A DNA stretch of 58,682 bases from JANMMJ01 sp964543235 (GTDB lineage: Bacteria; Pseudomonadota; Alphaproteobacteria; Rhizobiales; Aestuariivirgaceae): positions 1 through 58,682 of the forward strand of contig CAZIXE010000022.1 of the NCBI GenBank assembly GCA_964543235.1, read 5' to 3'. The notes beneath the pieces were generated by a model that did not search any database, was not told the origin of the DNA, and saw nothing but the letters and a program-made list of their open reading frames with translations. Below are positions 5,927 through 14,427 of the stretch, one piece after another (the stretch's first letter is position 1; the number at the start of each line of letters is the position of its first letter). Position numbers and translations under genes: made by a program.

Positions 5927-8311
5927 TCACACCACCAGGAATTGCCCGGCGGTGAGTGCGAGACCGGAGTCCAGTTCCGCGAATTTCACCTTGGCGCCCG
6001 CCCCGTTTCCATCCGCGTCGAAGAACAATTCGCCCGTGGCGCTGTTGTAGATGATGCGATCGTTGCCATCGTGTGCATCGGTGCCTTTGACGAAAGCGGA
6101 GGCCGCGAGCTTCCCGGCCGCCAGGCCCGTGAAGATCGAATTTTTTAATACGATATTGTCGGCCCCCACGGTGAAATCCGTGATCTGGTCGACATTGGTG
6201 GTGGCGTTGAGCGCGGTGTCGAACCGGAATTTGTCGGCTCCGGCGTTGCCCGTGAGCACGTCATTGCCGCCTTTGCCGTTGATGGTATTGCTGCCGCTGC
6301 TGCCGTTGATCGTGTTGTCGCCGGCATTGCCGGTGGCAAAACTGTTGGCGCTCCCGAGCAGGTTGAGAATCTCGAGATTTGCCCCCAGCGTGTAGCTCAC
6401 GCTGGAATTGACCGTATCGAGGCCCTCATTGAGCTTCTCGACTGCCTCGCCCCGCCGGTCGACGAAGTAGGTATCATTGCCCTTCCCGCCGAACAGCCGG
6501 TCCGCGCCGCCCCTGCCATCCAGCGTGTCATCGCCGGCAAAGGTTCTGACAATATCCTTGACCGAACTCCCGATGACCGACTCGCTGGTGGCGTCGCCAA
6601 CCACTGCGATGCTGTCCTTTTCGGTACCGCCGCTGTTGAAATCCTGGAACGTGAACTGCGACAGATCCAGGCTGCTCACAGTTCCCATGGTGATCTTCAG
6701 CGTATCGGTCTTGCCCAGGCTGGAATCGACAGCGAGGTTACTGGCGAGTCCGTTGCCAATGCTGATCGCTTTCACCGTGACGGTCTTGGCGCCCGCCGCA
6801 TTGTCCGCAAATGACAGTCTCTCGATGGCAGCGAGCGTCGTGGCGGAGAAGTTGACCGATCCGACAACGACAAGGCTGTCGGTTCCAGTGCCGCCGTCGA
6901 CCGAATCGCTCGCCGCATTGTCGTTGGCGCCAAAGAAGAAGACGTCGTTGCCGTCCTCCCCGCGCATCGTGTCGGCGCCGGCGCCGCCGGTTATCGTGTC
7001 GTCCGAAGCCCCGCCGAACAGCGTGTCATTGCCGGCCCCGCCTGCCATGCTGTCACGGCCGGCGCCGCCGCTGGCGCGGTCGGCGCCGTCGAGACCGGTA
7101 ATCGTGTCATTGCCGCCCAGCCCATTGATCGTGGCGCCTTCCACCCGGGAGGCAAGCGCATCCGCCTTCTCCGTGCCATTGATGGTAGTCTCGCGCGGGT
7201 CGAGTACCACCTGCGAGATTTCGCCCGAACCGTTGACGAATGATACAAGGATGCGGCCGTCGCCAGCCAGAGTTAGCGCCGTATCCTTTATTGCCGCGCC
7301 CGTAGCGATCTCGACGATGCTGCCGACCGTGTTGCCGCTGGCGTCATAGCGCTGGCCCACGAGCTTGTTGCTCGCGCCGTCCTTCCAGGCAGCAAAGAAA
7401 CCGCCGTCCTTTAGCGCCACGACATCGGCATTGCTTGGCGCCGCACCTTCTGCCGCAATCTGGAAGGCCGCCTTTACCACCGCACCCGCATTGTTGCGGA
7501 TTTCGGCCTGCAAGCCGTTGCCCGCGCCGTCGCGCCAGACGGCGACAAATCCCCCGCCGGCGAGGGCCGCAATGTCGGAGTCGGAACCGCTGGCCGACAG
7601 GTTCGCTGCCGCCGTGACCGCCGCGCCAGAGGTGTCAATCGTCCTGAACTGGACACCCGCGCCGCGGTCATAGACCGTCACCAGATTGCCGTCCGATAGC
7701 TGGGTGGATTCGCCATTGGCCTCAGCGGCCGCGGCGTTATTGGACGCCGCGTTCAGCCTGGCGCCGACCGTCTGCCCGGTCGACGAAATCGTGACGATGC
7801 GCATGTAGACATTGACGTCGCCGGTATCGGGGTTCTTCGTCTGATAGGTCACCGCCACCGAACCGTCCGCCAGCAGCACGGCTGACGGATTGGAGTTCTC
7901 CGTACCCCCAATTGTTCCGGCTTCGATGGTGCCGCTCTTCATGTGGATGCCGAACTTGTTGTAGCGGTTGAACCGGATGGCCGCCTGCTCGCCATTGGCG
8001 CTGCCTGTGCTCTGGTACACCACGAAGAATCCGCCATCCGGCAGCGCGACGATGTCGGACTTGCCTTCGTTGAACTCGACATTGGTCACATTGACCTGGA
8101 AGGGCGAGCCGATCGCCTGGCCGCTGCTGTCATAGAACTGGCCGATGACATCGTCGCCTGCGGCTGTACTCACCGAATTGGTCGAATCGGTCCAGACCAC
8201 GAAAATTCGCCCGTCGGCGAGAACGATGCTTTGGGGCTGTCCTTGAACCCCCGTCGTATTGTTTGCATTGACCGTGAACTCGGGCAGCCAGACTGTTGGT
8301 GTGGTTGTCAT
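5927..8311 (-). CDS. RTX calcium-binding protein with N-terminal repeat (propeller-like) domain
   Basis: 794 residues with no Sec signal and no cysteine, as expected for a type I secretion substrate. Residues about 25-365 contain seven repeats of roughly 50 residues, each with a motif like L-x-D-G-G-F-x-V-x-W/Y (VLADGRIFVVW, ALPDGGFFVVY, LLADGSVAVTY, QLSDGNLVTVY, ALAGGGFVAVW, ALKDGGFFAAW, LAGDGRILVSF), suggesting a seven-bladed beta-propeller. Then RTX nonapeptides (GGNDT, GGAGND, GGAGAD) form calcium beta-rolls in two blocks near residues 395-465 and 605-710. The C-terminus (DQITDFTVGADNI...FFDADG) is the serralysin-like end used for type I export. AAGG precedes the ATG. No exporter genes are in the window. 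It is convergent with tRNA-Arg. Confidence 0.88.
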   Translation of the reverse strand: MTTTPTVWLPEFTVNANNTTGVQGQPQSIVLADGRIFVVWTDSTNSVSTAAGDDVIGQFYDSSGQAIGSPFQVNVTNVEFNEGKSDIVALPDGGFFVVYQSTGSANGEQAAIRFNRYNKFGIHMKSGTIEAGTIGGTENSNPSAVLLADGSVAVTYQTKNPDTGDVNVYMRIVTISSTGQTVGARLNAASNNAAAAEANGESTQLSDGNLVTVYDRGAGVQFRTIDTSGAAVTAAANLSASGSDSDIAALAGGGFVAVWRDGAGNGLQAEIRNNAGAVVKAAFQIAAEGAAPSNADVVALKDGGFFAAWKDGASNKLVGQRYDASGNTVGSIVEIATGAAIKDTALTLAGDGRILVSFVNGSGEISQVVLDPRETTINGTEKADALASRVEGATINGLGGNDTITGLDGADRASGGAGRDSMAGGAGNDTLFGGASDDTITGGAGADTMRGEDGNDVFFFGANDNAASDSVDGGTGTDSLVVVGSVNFSATTLAAIERLSFADNAAGAKTVTVKAISIGNGLASNLAVDSSLGKTDTLKITMGTVSSLDLSQFTFQDFNSGGTEKDSIAVVGDATSESVIGSSVKDIVRTFAGDDTLDGRGGADRLFGGKGNDTYFVDRRGEAVEKLNEGLDTVNSSVSYTLGANLEILNLLGSANSFATGNAGDNTINGSSGSNTINGKGGNDVLTGNAGADKFRFDTALNATTNVDQITDFTVGADNIVLKNSIFTGLAAGKLAASAFVKGTDAHDGNDRIIYNSATGELFFDADGNGAGAKVKFAELDSGLALTAGQFLVV

Positions 8312-8554
8312 TTTCGACCTTTATCGTTGCGGGACGGCATTCCCCGAGGCGCGTGTTTCTCCGCGCGGTGGGCTGTTCGCATTAAGTAATAGAAATCCCC
8401 TGTCCCAAAATGAAGCAGCTCTTGAGAGGCTGGTTAACGCTAATCGCTGCCTTGTGCAACAGCGCGCTGCGCGCGCCTGGCGGGCCACCAGCACAGCGCT
8501 CCGGCGAAGGTATCGATTCGCAACTGTTGCTGTTCTGGTCAGCCAGCGCGCATG

Positions 8555-9145
8555 TTATCGCCGCTTGAGGCGCCACTTCCTCTTCTTCTGCTTGTAGCTC
8601 GCACGGTGTTTGAACGTCTTGGCCGAGCGGTTGCATCCCTGTTGCCAGCTGCGCCGCGGCCCCACATCGACATGCACAATGCTGTTTCGGCAGTAGATGC
8701 CGACGCCGCCGCGGTCGGGCAATCGCGAGACAAACCGCAACAGGGTACCTTCGGCAACGCCGGCCAGCTTGATGTCGGCCGCCATGCAGCGCAGGTGAAG
8801 TGAATGGCGCGCGCCACCCACGCGGCGGTTGCGGCTTCCCGACCGGCAGCCGGATGAGACGATGACCGGCCGGCCGAAGTGATTCTCGATGATCGCCAGC
8901 AGCCGCAACAGCCGCCGGTCAAGTCCCTTGCGGGCCCCTTTGGCGTTGCGCGGTGCTTCTCCCTTGAGAGCCTTGGCCAGTGAATACAGCGGCCTGGTTT
9001 CCGGTGGCGTTGACCTCACCAACGCGACGTAGCTTTCGACCGGAAGATCGTCCGGACGGGCCATGACCGGGCCGGACGGCGACGTCAGCATGATCGCCAG
9101 GGGCACAACGATCCCCATGGCGTAAAGACGCGGGCGGCAGGACAA
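8555..9145 (-). CDS. DUF882 / peptidase M15-like periplasmic protein with basic tail
   Basis: 196 residues: signal peptide (about 1-29), then a DUF882/peptidase_M15_3 domain with SSGCRSGSRNRRVGG, the zinc-site segments HSLHLRCMAADI and IVHVDVGP, and the RLPDRGGVGIY strand. Relatives of the YcbK type act on peptidoglycan peptides, which is inferred here. The last about 25 residues are strongly basic (KQKKRKWRLKRR) and could bind wall or lipopolysaccharide anions. The start is a TTG: GAGGGAAG lies 6 bases ahead of it, while the next ATG (9118) has no ribosome site and would shorten the signal. Two palindromes sit in its upstream region. Confidence 0.82.
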   Translation of the reverse strand: MSCRPRLYAMGIVVPLAIMLTSPSGPVMARPDDLPVESYVALVRSTPPETRPLYSLAKALKGEAPRNAKGARKGLDRRLLRLLAIIENHFGRPVIVSSGCRSGSRNRRVGGARHSLHLRCMAADIKLAGVAEGTLLRFVSRLPDRGGVGIYCRNSIVHVDVGPRRSWQQGCNRSAKTFKHRASYKQKKRKWRLKRR

Positions 9146-9180
9146 GGTTGACTTCCCTCACTCACAAACGCGCCGCATCT

Positions 9181-9201
9181 CGTGGTCAGGCCCTGACCAC
9201 G
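9181..9201. promoter_or_regulatory. Perfect 10-bp inverted repeat, operator or hairpin
   Basis: CGTGGTCAGG, one spacer base, CCTGACCACG. It lies between creA and the DUF882 gene, 36 bases upstream of the TTG start. No T-run follows on either strand, so an operator is more likely than a terminator. Confidence 0.45.
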
Positions 9202-9209
9202 GGCTCAAC

Positions 9210-9221
9210 ATTAACGTTAAT
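9210..9221. promoter_or_regulatory. 12-bp AT-rich perfect palindrome
   Basis: ATTAACGTTAAT, centred 70 bases upstream of the DUF882 start and 8 bases beyond the previous inverted repeat. It stands out in the GC-rich surroundings and may be part of the promoter or a repressor site. Confidence 0.35.
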
Positions 9222-9299
9222 TGCGCGGCGCCGGTAGTTGTTTTTGGCGGCGCCTCAGGCGGCGTTAACGCGGCAGGAAACGCTTTCTATTACAGCAGT

Positions 9300-9812
9300 T
9301 TAGCGCTCAAGATAGTCATTGCATTGTGGTGCTGGCAGCGTCCCCCACGGCATGATCGGCACCGTTGAGGTCGAGTTCTGGGGTGATCCCTCGATGAGCT
9401 TGTCGGTGTAGACAAGATAGACGAGGACATTGCGTTTGCTGTCGCAGCCGCGCACGATCTGCATCTTCTTGAAGAACAGCGACCGCCGCTGCCGGTAGAC
9501 CTCGGCACCCTGCTCGAACCGGCCCTTGAAGCTGATCGGGCCGATCTGCCGGCAGGCCAGCGACGTTTCCGACCGTTCCTCGGCAAACCCGGCCCACCCC
9601 TTCCAGCCGCCGATCTCCGGCACCGTGAAGTGGCAGGCCACGCCGTCAACCAGCGGATCGTCGATGGCATAGGTCGCAAGCTTTGCGTCGGGCGAGAGCA
9701 TGCGCCAGACCGTGGTTTTCTTGAAGATGAGTTCCGGGTCGTCGGCCTCCTGTGCCCCGGCACCCGTGACGGCCGCAAACAGGGCAGCCCCAATGATCAG
9801 CCACTGCAACAT
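9300..9812 (-). CDS. creA: CreA family periplasmic protein
   Basis: 170 residues with a cleavable signal (LQWLIIGAALFAAVTGAGAQ). The CreA family core is clear: AIDDPLVDGVACHFT, GGWKGWAGFAEE, SLACRQIGPISF and a C-terminal cysteine pair region (RGCDSKRN...PQCNDY). Members are exported proteins of unknown mechanism found widely in proteobacteria. The ATG at 9812 has GGAGG 8 bases upstream. It stands between the methyltransferase gene and the palindromic region before the DUF882 gene, all on the minus strand. Confidence 0.9.
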   Translation of the reverse strand: MLQWLIIGAALFAAVTGAGAQEADDPELIFKKTTVWRMLSPDAKLATYAIDDPLVDGVACHFTVPEIGGWKGWAGFAEERSETSLACRQIGPISFKGRFEQGAEVYRQRRSLFFKKMQIVRGCDSKRNVLVYLVYTDKLIEGSPQNSTSTVPIMPWGTLPAPQCNDYLER

Positions 9813-9878
9813 GTCATGCCCTCCGCAATCTGTTGGCCCGCCACCAGATAATCACGGTTGCGCCAGGATCAATGAATG

Positions 9879-10493
9879 TCAGGCAGCGTTCTGCTTCGGC
9901 AGCTGGAAACCCAGCAGCTTCGCATGATGGCTGGTCGGCGCTTCCGGAAAGGCGATGACTAGCAGCTCGAAGGCCCGCCCGCTCCGCCGCAGGGCATGGC
10001 GGAACCCGGCCGCAAACAGCGCCCTGGTAAGCGACTTCTGCGTGAAGCCGGTCTTGTGGGCATAGAAGTCGACACCCGACCGCTCGATCTCCTTGCCATA
10101 GCCATAGAGCACATCGCGGATGATGATCGGCCCCGCCGGCGAATCGTAAAGCTTGTCCTCGATGTCCATTTGCCGCTCGACATAGGTCTTCATGACAAGG
10201 TCGAGGTCCGGCACCCTGATTTCGGCAAACCCGTCGCGCTTCAGCACATGCAGGAACCCCCTCAGCACCTGCTGCACGTCATGTGCATAGAAATGTTCGA
10301 GATTGTGCGAGCAGTAGATGGCGTCGAATTGTCCCGGTTCGAGACTTGCCAGATTGCGCGCGTCGCAAACGATGTCCGGCTTGCCCCTCGGATCGATGTC
10401 GAGAAGCAGATGCTCGAACTCACGGTAATAGGAGGGAATGGGGATCTGCTTGTTGTTGCCGCCGACATTCAGAACTTTGCGCTGGGCAGTCAT
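9879..10493 (-). CDS. SAM-dependent methyltransferase (type 11-like)
   Basis: 204 residues. The SAM-binding region is recognisable: LNVGGNNKQIP (motif I, about 8-18), LLLDIDPRGKPDIVCDARN (acidic loop), FDAIYCSHNLEHF (motif IV/post-motif) and a VLKRDGFAEIRVPD strand. This is the layout of small predicted methyltransferases often linked to glycan or O-antigen genes; the substrate is unknown. Its ATG overlaps the stop codon of metC in an ATGA arrangement (10490-10493), so translation is probably coupled to that of metC. The C-terminal 45 residues are less conserved. Confidence 0.82.
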   Translation of the reverse strand: MTAQRKVLNVGGNNKQIPIPSYYREFEHLLLDIDPRGKPDIVCDARNLASLEPGQFDAIYCSHNLEHFYAHDVQQVLRGFLHVLKRDGFAEIRVPDLDLVMKTYVERQMDIEDKLYDSPAGPIIIRDVLYGYGKEIERSGVDFYAHKTGFTQKSLTRALFAAGFRHALRRSGRAFELLVIAFPEAPTSHHAKLLGFQLPKQNAA

Positions 10494-11662
10494 GGCGCTG
10501 TGAGCCTCTCGAAGCCGTTACGCAAGTCTTCAATCAGGTCGGCAGGATTCTCAAGTCCGATATGCAGCCTCAGGCAGGGTCCTGCGGATGTCCATTGCGT
10601 GGCGGTGCGCTGCGGCCTGAAGGGCACCACAAGGCTCTCGAATCCGCCCCAGCTGTAGCCGATGCCGAACAGCGACAGGCCATCGAGCAGGCGCCCCACG
10701 GCCGCCGGCGGATAGGGCTTGAGGATGATTGAGAAGAGGCCGCTGGCGCCGGTGAAGTCGCGCCGCCACAGCGCATGGCCCGGCGCGCCGGGCAGGGCTG
10801 GGTACAGCACGGCGTCGACCTCCGGCCGCTGCCTCAGCCATTCGGCGACTTCAAGCGCATTGCGCATGTGGCGCTCGAGTCGGACATCGAGGGTCCGCAG
10901 GCCCCGCAGCGCCAGATACATATCGTCCGGTCCCGCGAACTGGCCGAGACTGCCATGGCCCTCCGCAAATTCGTCCCAGACCGTCTTTGCTGCCGTGACT
11001 ACACCAAGACTGGTATCCGAATGGCCCGCAATATACTTGGTCGCGGCCTGGATCGAGAAATCGCAGCCATGTGCGAAGGGCTTGTAGTAGTGGCCGGCGG
11101 CCCAGGTGTTATCGATGGCGACCAGCAGGCCCCTGTGCTTTGCCATTTCCACGATGGCGGCAACATCCTGCACCTCCATGGTCTGCGATCCCGGACTCTC
11201 GAGATAGACCATGCGGCACCTGCTGCCGATCAGCTCGGCTATGCCCTTGCCCACCAGGGGATCGTAATAGACCGTTTCGATCCCCAGCCTCGCCAGCAGC
11301 GTGTCGCAGAAGTGGCGCACCGGCGCATAGACCGTATCCACCATGAGCAGCTGGTCGCCGGCCTTGAGCATGGTGAGGAGCAGGCTGGAAATGGCCGACA
11401 GGCCCGACGGGCAAGCCTTGGCATCATGCCCGCCCTCAAGCTCGGCAATGGCGGTTTCGAACGCCCGCGACGTCGGCGTCCCGCGCCGCCCATAGACATA
11501 GGCTTGTGACCGGTCGTGTAATGATGACACTGTGGGGAACAGCACTGTGGAGGCATGATACACGGGCGGATTGACGATCCCGTGCTCGCTGTAGTCGCGC
11601 GCCGCGGTCACGAGCCGCGTTTGCGGGTGAAGTCGGGAATTGTCGGGTTTGGATTTCGCCAT
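10490..11662 (-). CDS. metC: Cystathionine beta-lyase (PLP enzyme)
   Basis: 390 residues, the normal length for the Cys/Met-metabolism PLP family. Landmarks are the YGRRGTPT segment (57-64), SGLSAI (86-91) that binds phosphate, Asp184 in AIDNTWAAG that contacts the pyridine ring, and Lys209 in ATKYIAGHSD that forms the Schiff base. It splits cystathionine to homocysteine, pyruvate and ammonia in methionine synthesis, in the cytoplasm. The ATG at 11662 fits family N-termini although the ribosome site is weak; an in-frame ATG at 11737 would add a basic segment overlapping the divergent small gene. It is translationally coupled to the methyltransferase. Confidence 0.93.
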   Translation of the reverse strand: MAKSKPDNSRLHPQTRLVTAARDYSEHGIVNPPVYHASTVLFPTVSSLHDRSQAYVYGRRGTPTSRAFETAIAELEGGHDAKACPSGLSAISSLLLTMLKAGDQLLMVDTVYAPVRHFCDTLLARLGIETVYYDPLVGKGIAELIGSRCRMVYLESPGSQTMEVQDVAAIVEMAKHRGLLVAIDNTWAAGHYYKPFAHGCDFSIQAATKYIAGHSDTSLGVVTAAKTVWDEFAEGHGSLGQFAGPDDMYLALRGLRTLDVRLERHMRNALEVAEWLRQRPEVDAVLYPALPGAPGHALWRRDFTGASGLFSIILKPYPPAAVGRLLDGLSLFGIGYSWGGFESLVVPFRPQRTATQWTSAGPCLRLHIGLENPADLIEDLRNGFERLTAP

Positions 11663-11730
11663 GGGATCATGCAAGATGATGCTTAAGGCCCGGGTAGCAC
11701 GGGCGGGGCGGCAAGGGGAAGCCGGACAGG

Positions 11731-11967
11731 ATGTCACCGTTACTGCGCATCTTGCTGCGTATCCTGAGGGCCGGGGTCATGGGATCGGCGGCACTCGTTT
11801 TCCTGTTCCTCGGCATCGAAGTCTGGAGGCGTTGGACACCCGATAGCCTCGCCCCCTTCAGCCGTCAGGATATCGGATTCATCATTGTGCTCCTCCTGCT
11901 GCTCGGCGGGGCCATCCTGCTCGCGAGGTCGATCTCGCGCGAGCTCGACCGCCATTCCGGCCCTTGA
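11731..11967 (+). CDS. Small two-helix membrane protein
   Basis: 78 residues with two hydrophobic segments (about 14-31 and 48-65) separated by a short loop and flanked by arginines. AGG directly precedes the ATG region. I do not recognise a family. It is divergent from metC (68 bp between starts) and 51 bp upstream of gatB in the same direction, so it may share the gatB transcript. Confidence 0.5.
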   Translation: MSPLLRILLRILRAGVMGSAALVFLFLGIEVWRRWTPDSLAPFSRQDIGFIIVLLLLLGGAILLARSISRELDRHSGP

Positions 11968-12018
11968 AGAGGCGCAGGCGAGCCGTTACCAAAGCGGCCC
12001 GGATCAGGGAAACGGGAC

Positions 12019-13500
12019 ATGGAATCTGCCAGGCGCGTGGCTGACAGGAAAGATTGGATCAAGGGTGCAACCGGCGATTGGGAAATCGTGATCGGCATGG
12101 AAGTGCACGCCCAGGTTCTTGCCAGGTCGAAGTTGTTTTCCGGCGCTTCCGCCGAATTTGGCGGCGAGCCGAACGACCATGTGTCGCTGGTCGACGCGGC
12201 GATGCCGGGCATGCTTCCGGTTATCAATGCCTTCTGTGTTGAGCAGGCGGTGCGCACCGGCCTCGGCCTGAAGGCCGAGATCAACCGCCGCTCGGTGTTC
12301 GACCGCAAGAACTACTTCTATCCCGACCTGCCGCAGGGTTATCAGATTTCCCAGTACAAACAGCCGATTGTCGGTGAAGGCGTAGTCAAGATCGAGCTGG
12401 ACGACGGCACATCCGTCGACGTCGGGATCGAGCGTCTCCATCTTGAGCAGGATGCCGGCAAGTCCCTGCACGATCAGCATCCGAGCATGAGCTTCGTCGA
12501 CCTCAACCGGTCCGGCTGCGCCCTGATGGAGATCGTTTCCAAGCCCGACATGCGCTCGGCCGACGAGGCCAAGGCCTATGTCACCAAGCTTCGCCAGATC
12601 ATGCGCTATCTCGGCACCTGCGACGGCAACATGGAGCAGGGCTCGCTGCGTGCCGACATCAATGTTTCGGTGCGCCGTCCCGGCGACGCATTTGGCACCC
12701 GGTGCGAGATCAAGAACGTCAATTCGATCCGCTTCATGGGGCAGGCGATTGACTATGAGGCTCGCCGCCAGATTGGCATTCTGGAGGATGGCGGGACAAT
12801 TGATCAGGAAACCCGCCTGTTTGATGCGCGCAAGGGTGAGACGCGATCGATGCGCTCGAAGGAGGAGGCGCATGACTATCGTTACTTCCCGGATCCCGAT
12901 CTCCTGCCCCTGGTCATTGAGCGCGACTGGATCGACCGGGTCGCGGCCACGCTTCCCGAACTACCCGACGAGAAGAAAGCCCGCTTCATGACGCAGTACG
13001 GCCTGTCGGCCTACGATGCCGGCGTCCTGATCGCCGAGCAGGCCAATGCCGCATTCTTCGAGGCTGTGGCATCCGGGCGTGATGGCAAGTCGGCGGCAAA
13101 CTGGGTGATCAACGAGCTGTTTGGCCGGCTGAATAAGGAGGGCAGGGGGATCGAGGAGACCCCCGTATCGGCGGCACAATTGGGCGAGATTGTCGATCTC
13201 ATAGCCGACGGCACCATCTCCGGAAAAATCGCCAAGGACGTCTTTGAAATCGTCTGGAATGAAGGTGGCTCGCCGAAGGCGATTGTCGAAACCCGTGGCC
13301 TCCGGCAGCTGACCGATACCGGGGCCATCGACAAGGCTGTGGACGAGATCGTGGCTGCCAATCCCGACAAGGCGGAAGCGGTCAGGAGCAAGCCCAACAT
13401 GCTCGGCTGGTTTGTTGGCCAGGTCATGAGGGCCACCGGTGGCAAAGCCAACCCGCAGGCCGTCAACGCCGCCCTGCGGCGCCGGCTCGGGCTACCGTGA
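12019..13500 (+). CDS. gatB: Asp-tRNA(Asn)/Glu-tRNA(Gln) amidotransferase subunit B
   Basis: 493 residues, full length. Signatures include WEIVIGMEVHAQV at the N-terminus, YFYPDLPQGYQISQY, the SFVDLNRSGCALMEIVS segment, GSLRADINVSVR, and the C-terminal YqeY-like domain with NPQAVNAALRRRL. GatB positions the 3' end of mischarged Glu-tRNA(Gln) or Asp-tRNA(Asn) for transamidation, with GatA and GatC. Neither partner gene is in the window. Presence of gatB fits an alphaproteobacterium using the indirect route. AGGGAAACGG lies ahead of the ATG. Confidence 0.97.
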   Translation: MESARRVADRKDWIKGATGDWEIVIGMEVHAQVLARSKLFSGASAEFGGEPNDHVSLVDAAMPGMLPVINAFCVEQAVRTGLGLKAEINRRSVFDRKNYFYPDLPQGYQISQYKQPIVGEGVVKIELDDGTSVDVGIERLHLEQDAGKSLHDQHPSMSFVDLNRSGCALMEIVSKPDMRSADEAKAYVTKLRQIMRYLGTCDGNMEQGSLRADINVSVRRPGDAFGTRCEIKNVNSIRFMGQAIDYEARRQIGILEDGGTIDQETRLFDARKGETRSMRSKEEAHDYRYFPDPDLLPLVIERDWIDRVAATLPELPDEKKARFMTQYGLSAYDAGVLIAEQANAAFFEAVASGRDGKSAANWVINELFGRLNKEGRGIEETPVSAAQLGEIVDLIADGTISGKIAKDVFEIVWNEGGSPKAIVETRGLRQLTDTGAIDKAVDEIVAANPDKAEAVRSKPNMLGWFVGQVMRATGGKANPQAVNAALRRRLGLP

Positions 13501-13614
13501 TTCTTGGTAAATGTAATCTTTACAATAGTTTAGCGTTCAATTTCAATTCTGGCAGAATCCCTGTATAGTCCGTACCCGGATTGTTTGGGGTGGGGCGGAT
13601 TCGGGAGGAAATCG

Positions 13615-14406
13615 ATGGCCAAGCCTGTGAAAAAGGCGGCAAAGAAGCCGGCTGCAAGGAAGCTCTTGAAGAAGAAGCCATCGCGCCCGGCGAAGATCGT
13701 GGCGAAGCAAAAAAACGTCAGGAAATCAATAAGTTCAAAGCCGGCCAAAGCTGCCGGCGGGAGTCCGGGAGTCGACAAGGAGCGCTTCACGCTGCATGGC
13801 TCGATGCTGTCGGGTCCGACCTATACGGTCGCCCTCATGTTGTCGCTGTGCCGCTACCCGTTCTCCTATATCCACATTAACCTTAGGGAAGGCCAGCACA
13901 AGCAGCCGGACTATCTCGTCAAGAACCGCTATGGCCAGGTTCCATGTCTGCGCGATGGGCAGATGTTCCTGTGCCAGTCCGCGGCGATACTCGAGCACCT
14001 TGCCGAGAGCTTCCACAAATTCGACTCGAAAATCCCCCTGGAACGCCAGCGCATCCGCGAATGGCTGTTCTGGCAGTGGGACAAACTGTCACTGCCCATT
14101 CTGAGATTGCGGGCCCGCAGCCGCGGTTTTCGCCAGTTTGGCGACGAAGTGCGGAACATGTACCTCGATGAAGCGCGACAGGCGCTGTCCTTGCTCGACC
14201 ACGAACTGGCGAAGTCGGAATGGATCGTCGGCAAGAAACCGACCATTGCGGACATCGGCATATATGCCGTCGTTCGCTATGCTGGCGAAGCGGCCATCGA
14301 TTTGTCACCTTATCCGCGGATCCAGGACTGGAAGAAGCGCTTTGAAGCGCTGCCCGGCTTTGGTACACCGGAACAGATCCTGCCGATGGAAAGCCGGCTG
14401 ATCTGA
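13615..14406 (+). CDS. Glutathione S-transferase with lysine-rich histone-H1-like N-terminal tail
   Basis: 263 residues. Residues 1-50 are a low-complexity Lys/Ala/Pro tail with 15 lysines and 3 arginines (AKKPAARKLLKKKPSRPAK and similar), like bacterial H1-type DNA-binding tails. Residues about 57-260 form a GST: a thioredoxin-like half with NRYGQVPCLRDG and the QSAAILEHLAE glutathione-contact motif, then an all-helical half with PTIADIGIYAVV. The start at 13615 is decided by a strong GGGAGGAAATCG; the frame is open 30 bases earlier without such a site. GSTs conjugate or reduce substrates with glutathione in the cytoplasm; the tail could tether this one to DNA, RNA or membrane. It follows gatB by about 115 bp of AT-rich DNA. 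Confidence 0.85.
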   Translation: MAKPVKKAAKKPAARKLLKKKPSRPAKIVAKQKNVRKSISSKPAKAAGGSPGVDKERFTLHGSMLSGPTYTVALMLSLCRYPFSYIHINLREGQHKQPDYLVKNRYGQVPCLRDGQMFLCQSAAILEHLAESFHKFDSKIPLERQRIREWLFWQWDKLSLPILRLRARSRGFRQFGDEVRNMYLDEARQALSLLDHELAKSEWIVGKKPTIADIGIYAVVRYAGEAAIDLSPYPRIQDWKKRFEALPGFGTPEQILPMESRLI

Positions 14407-14427
14407 TCCCCTGATTGAGGCCATCGA

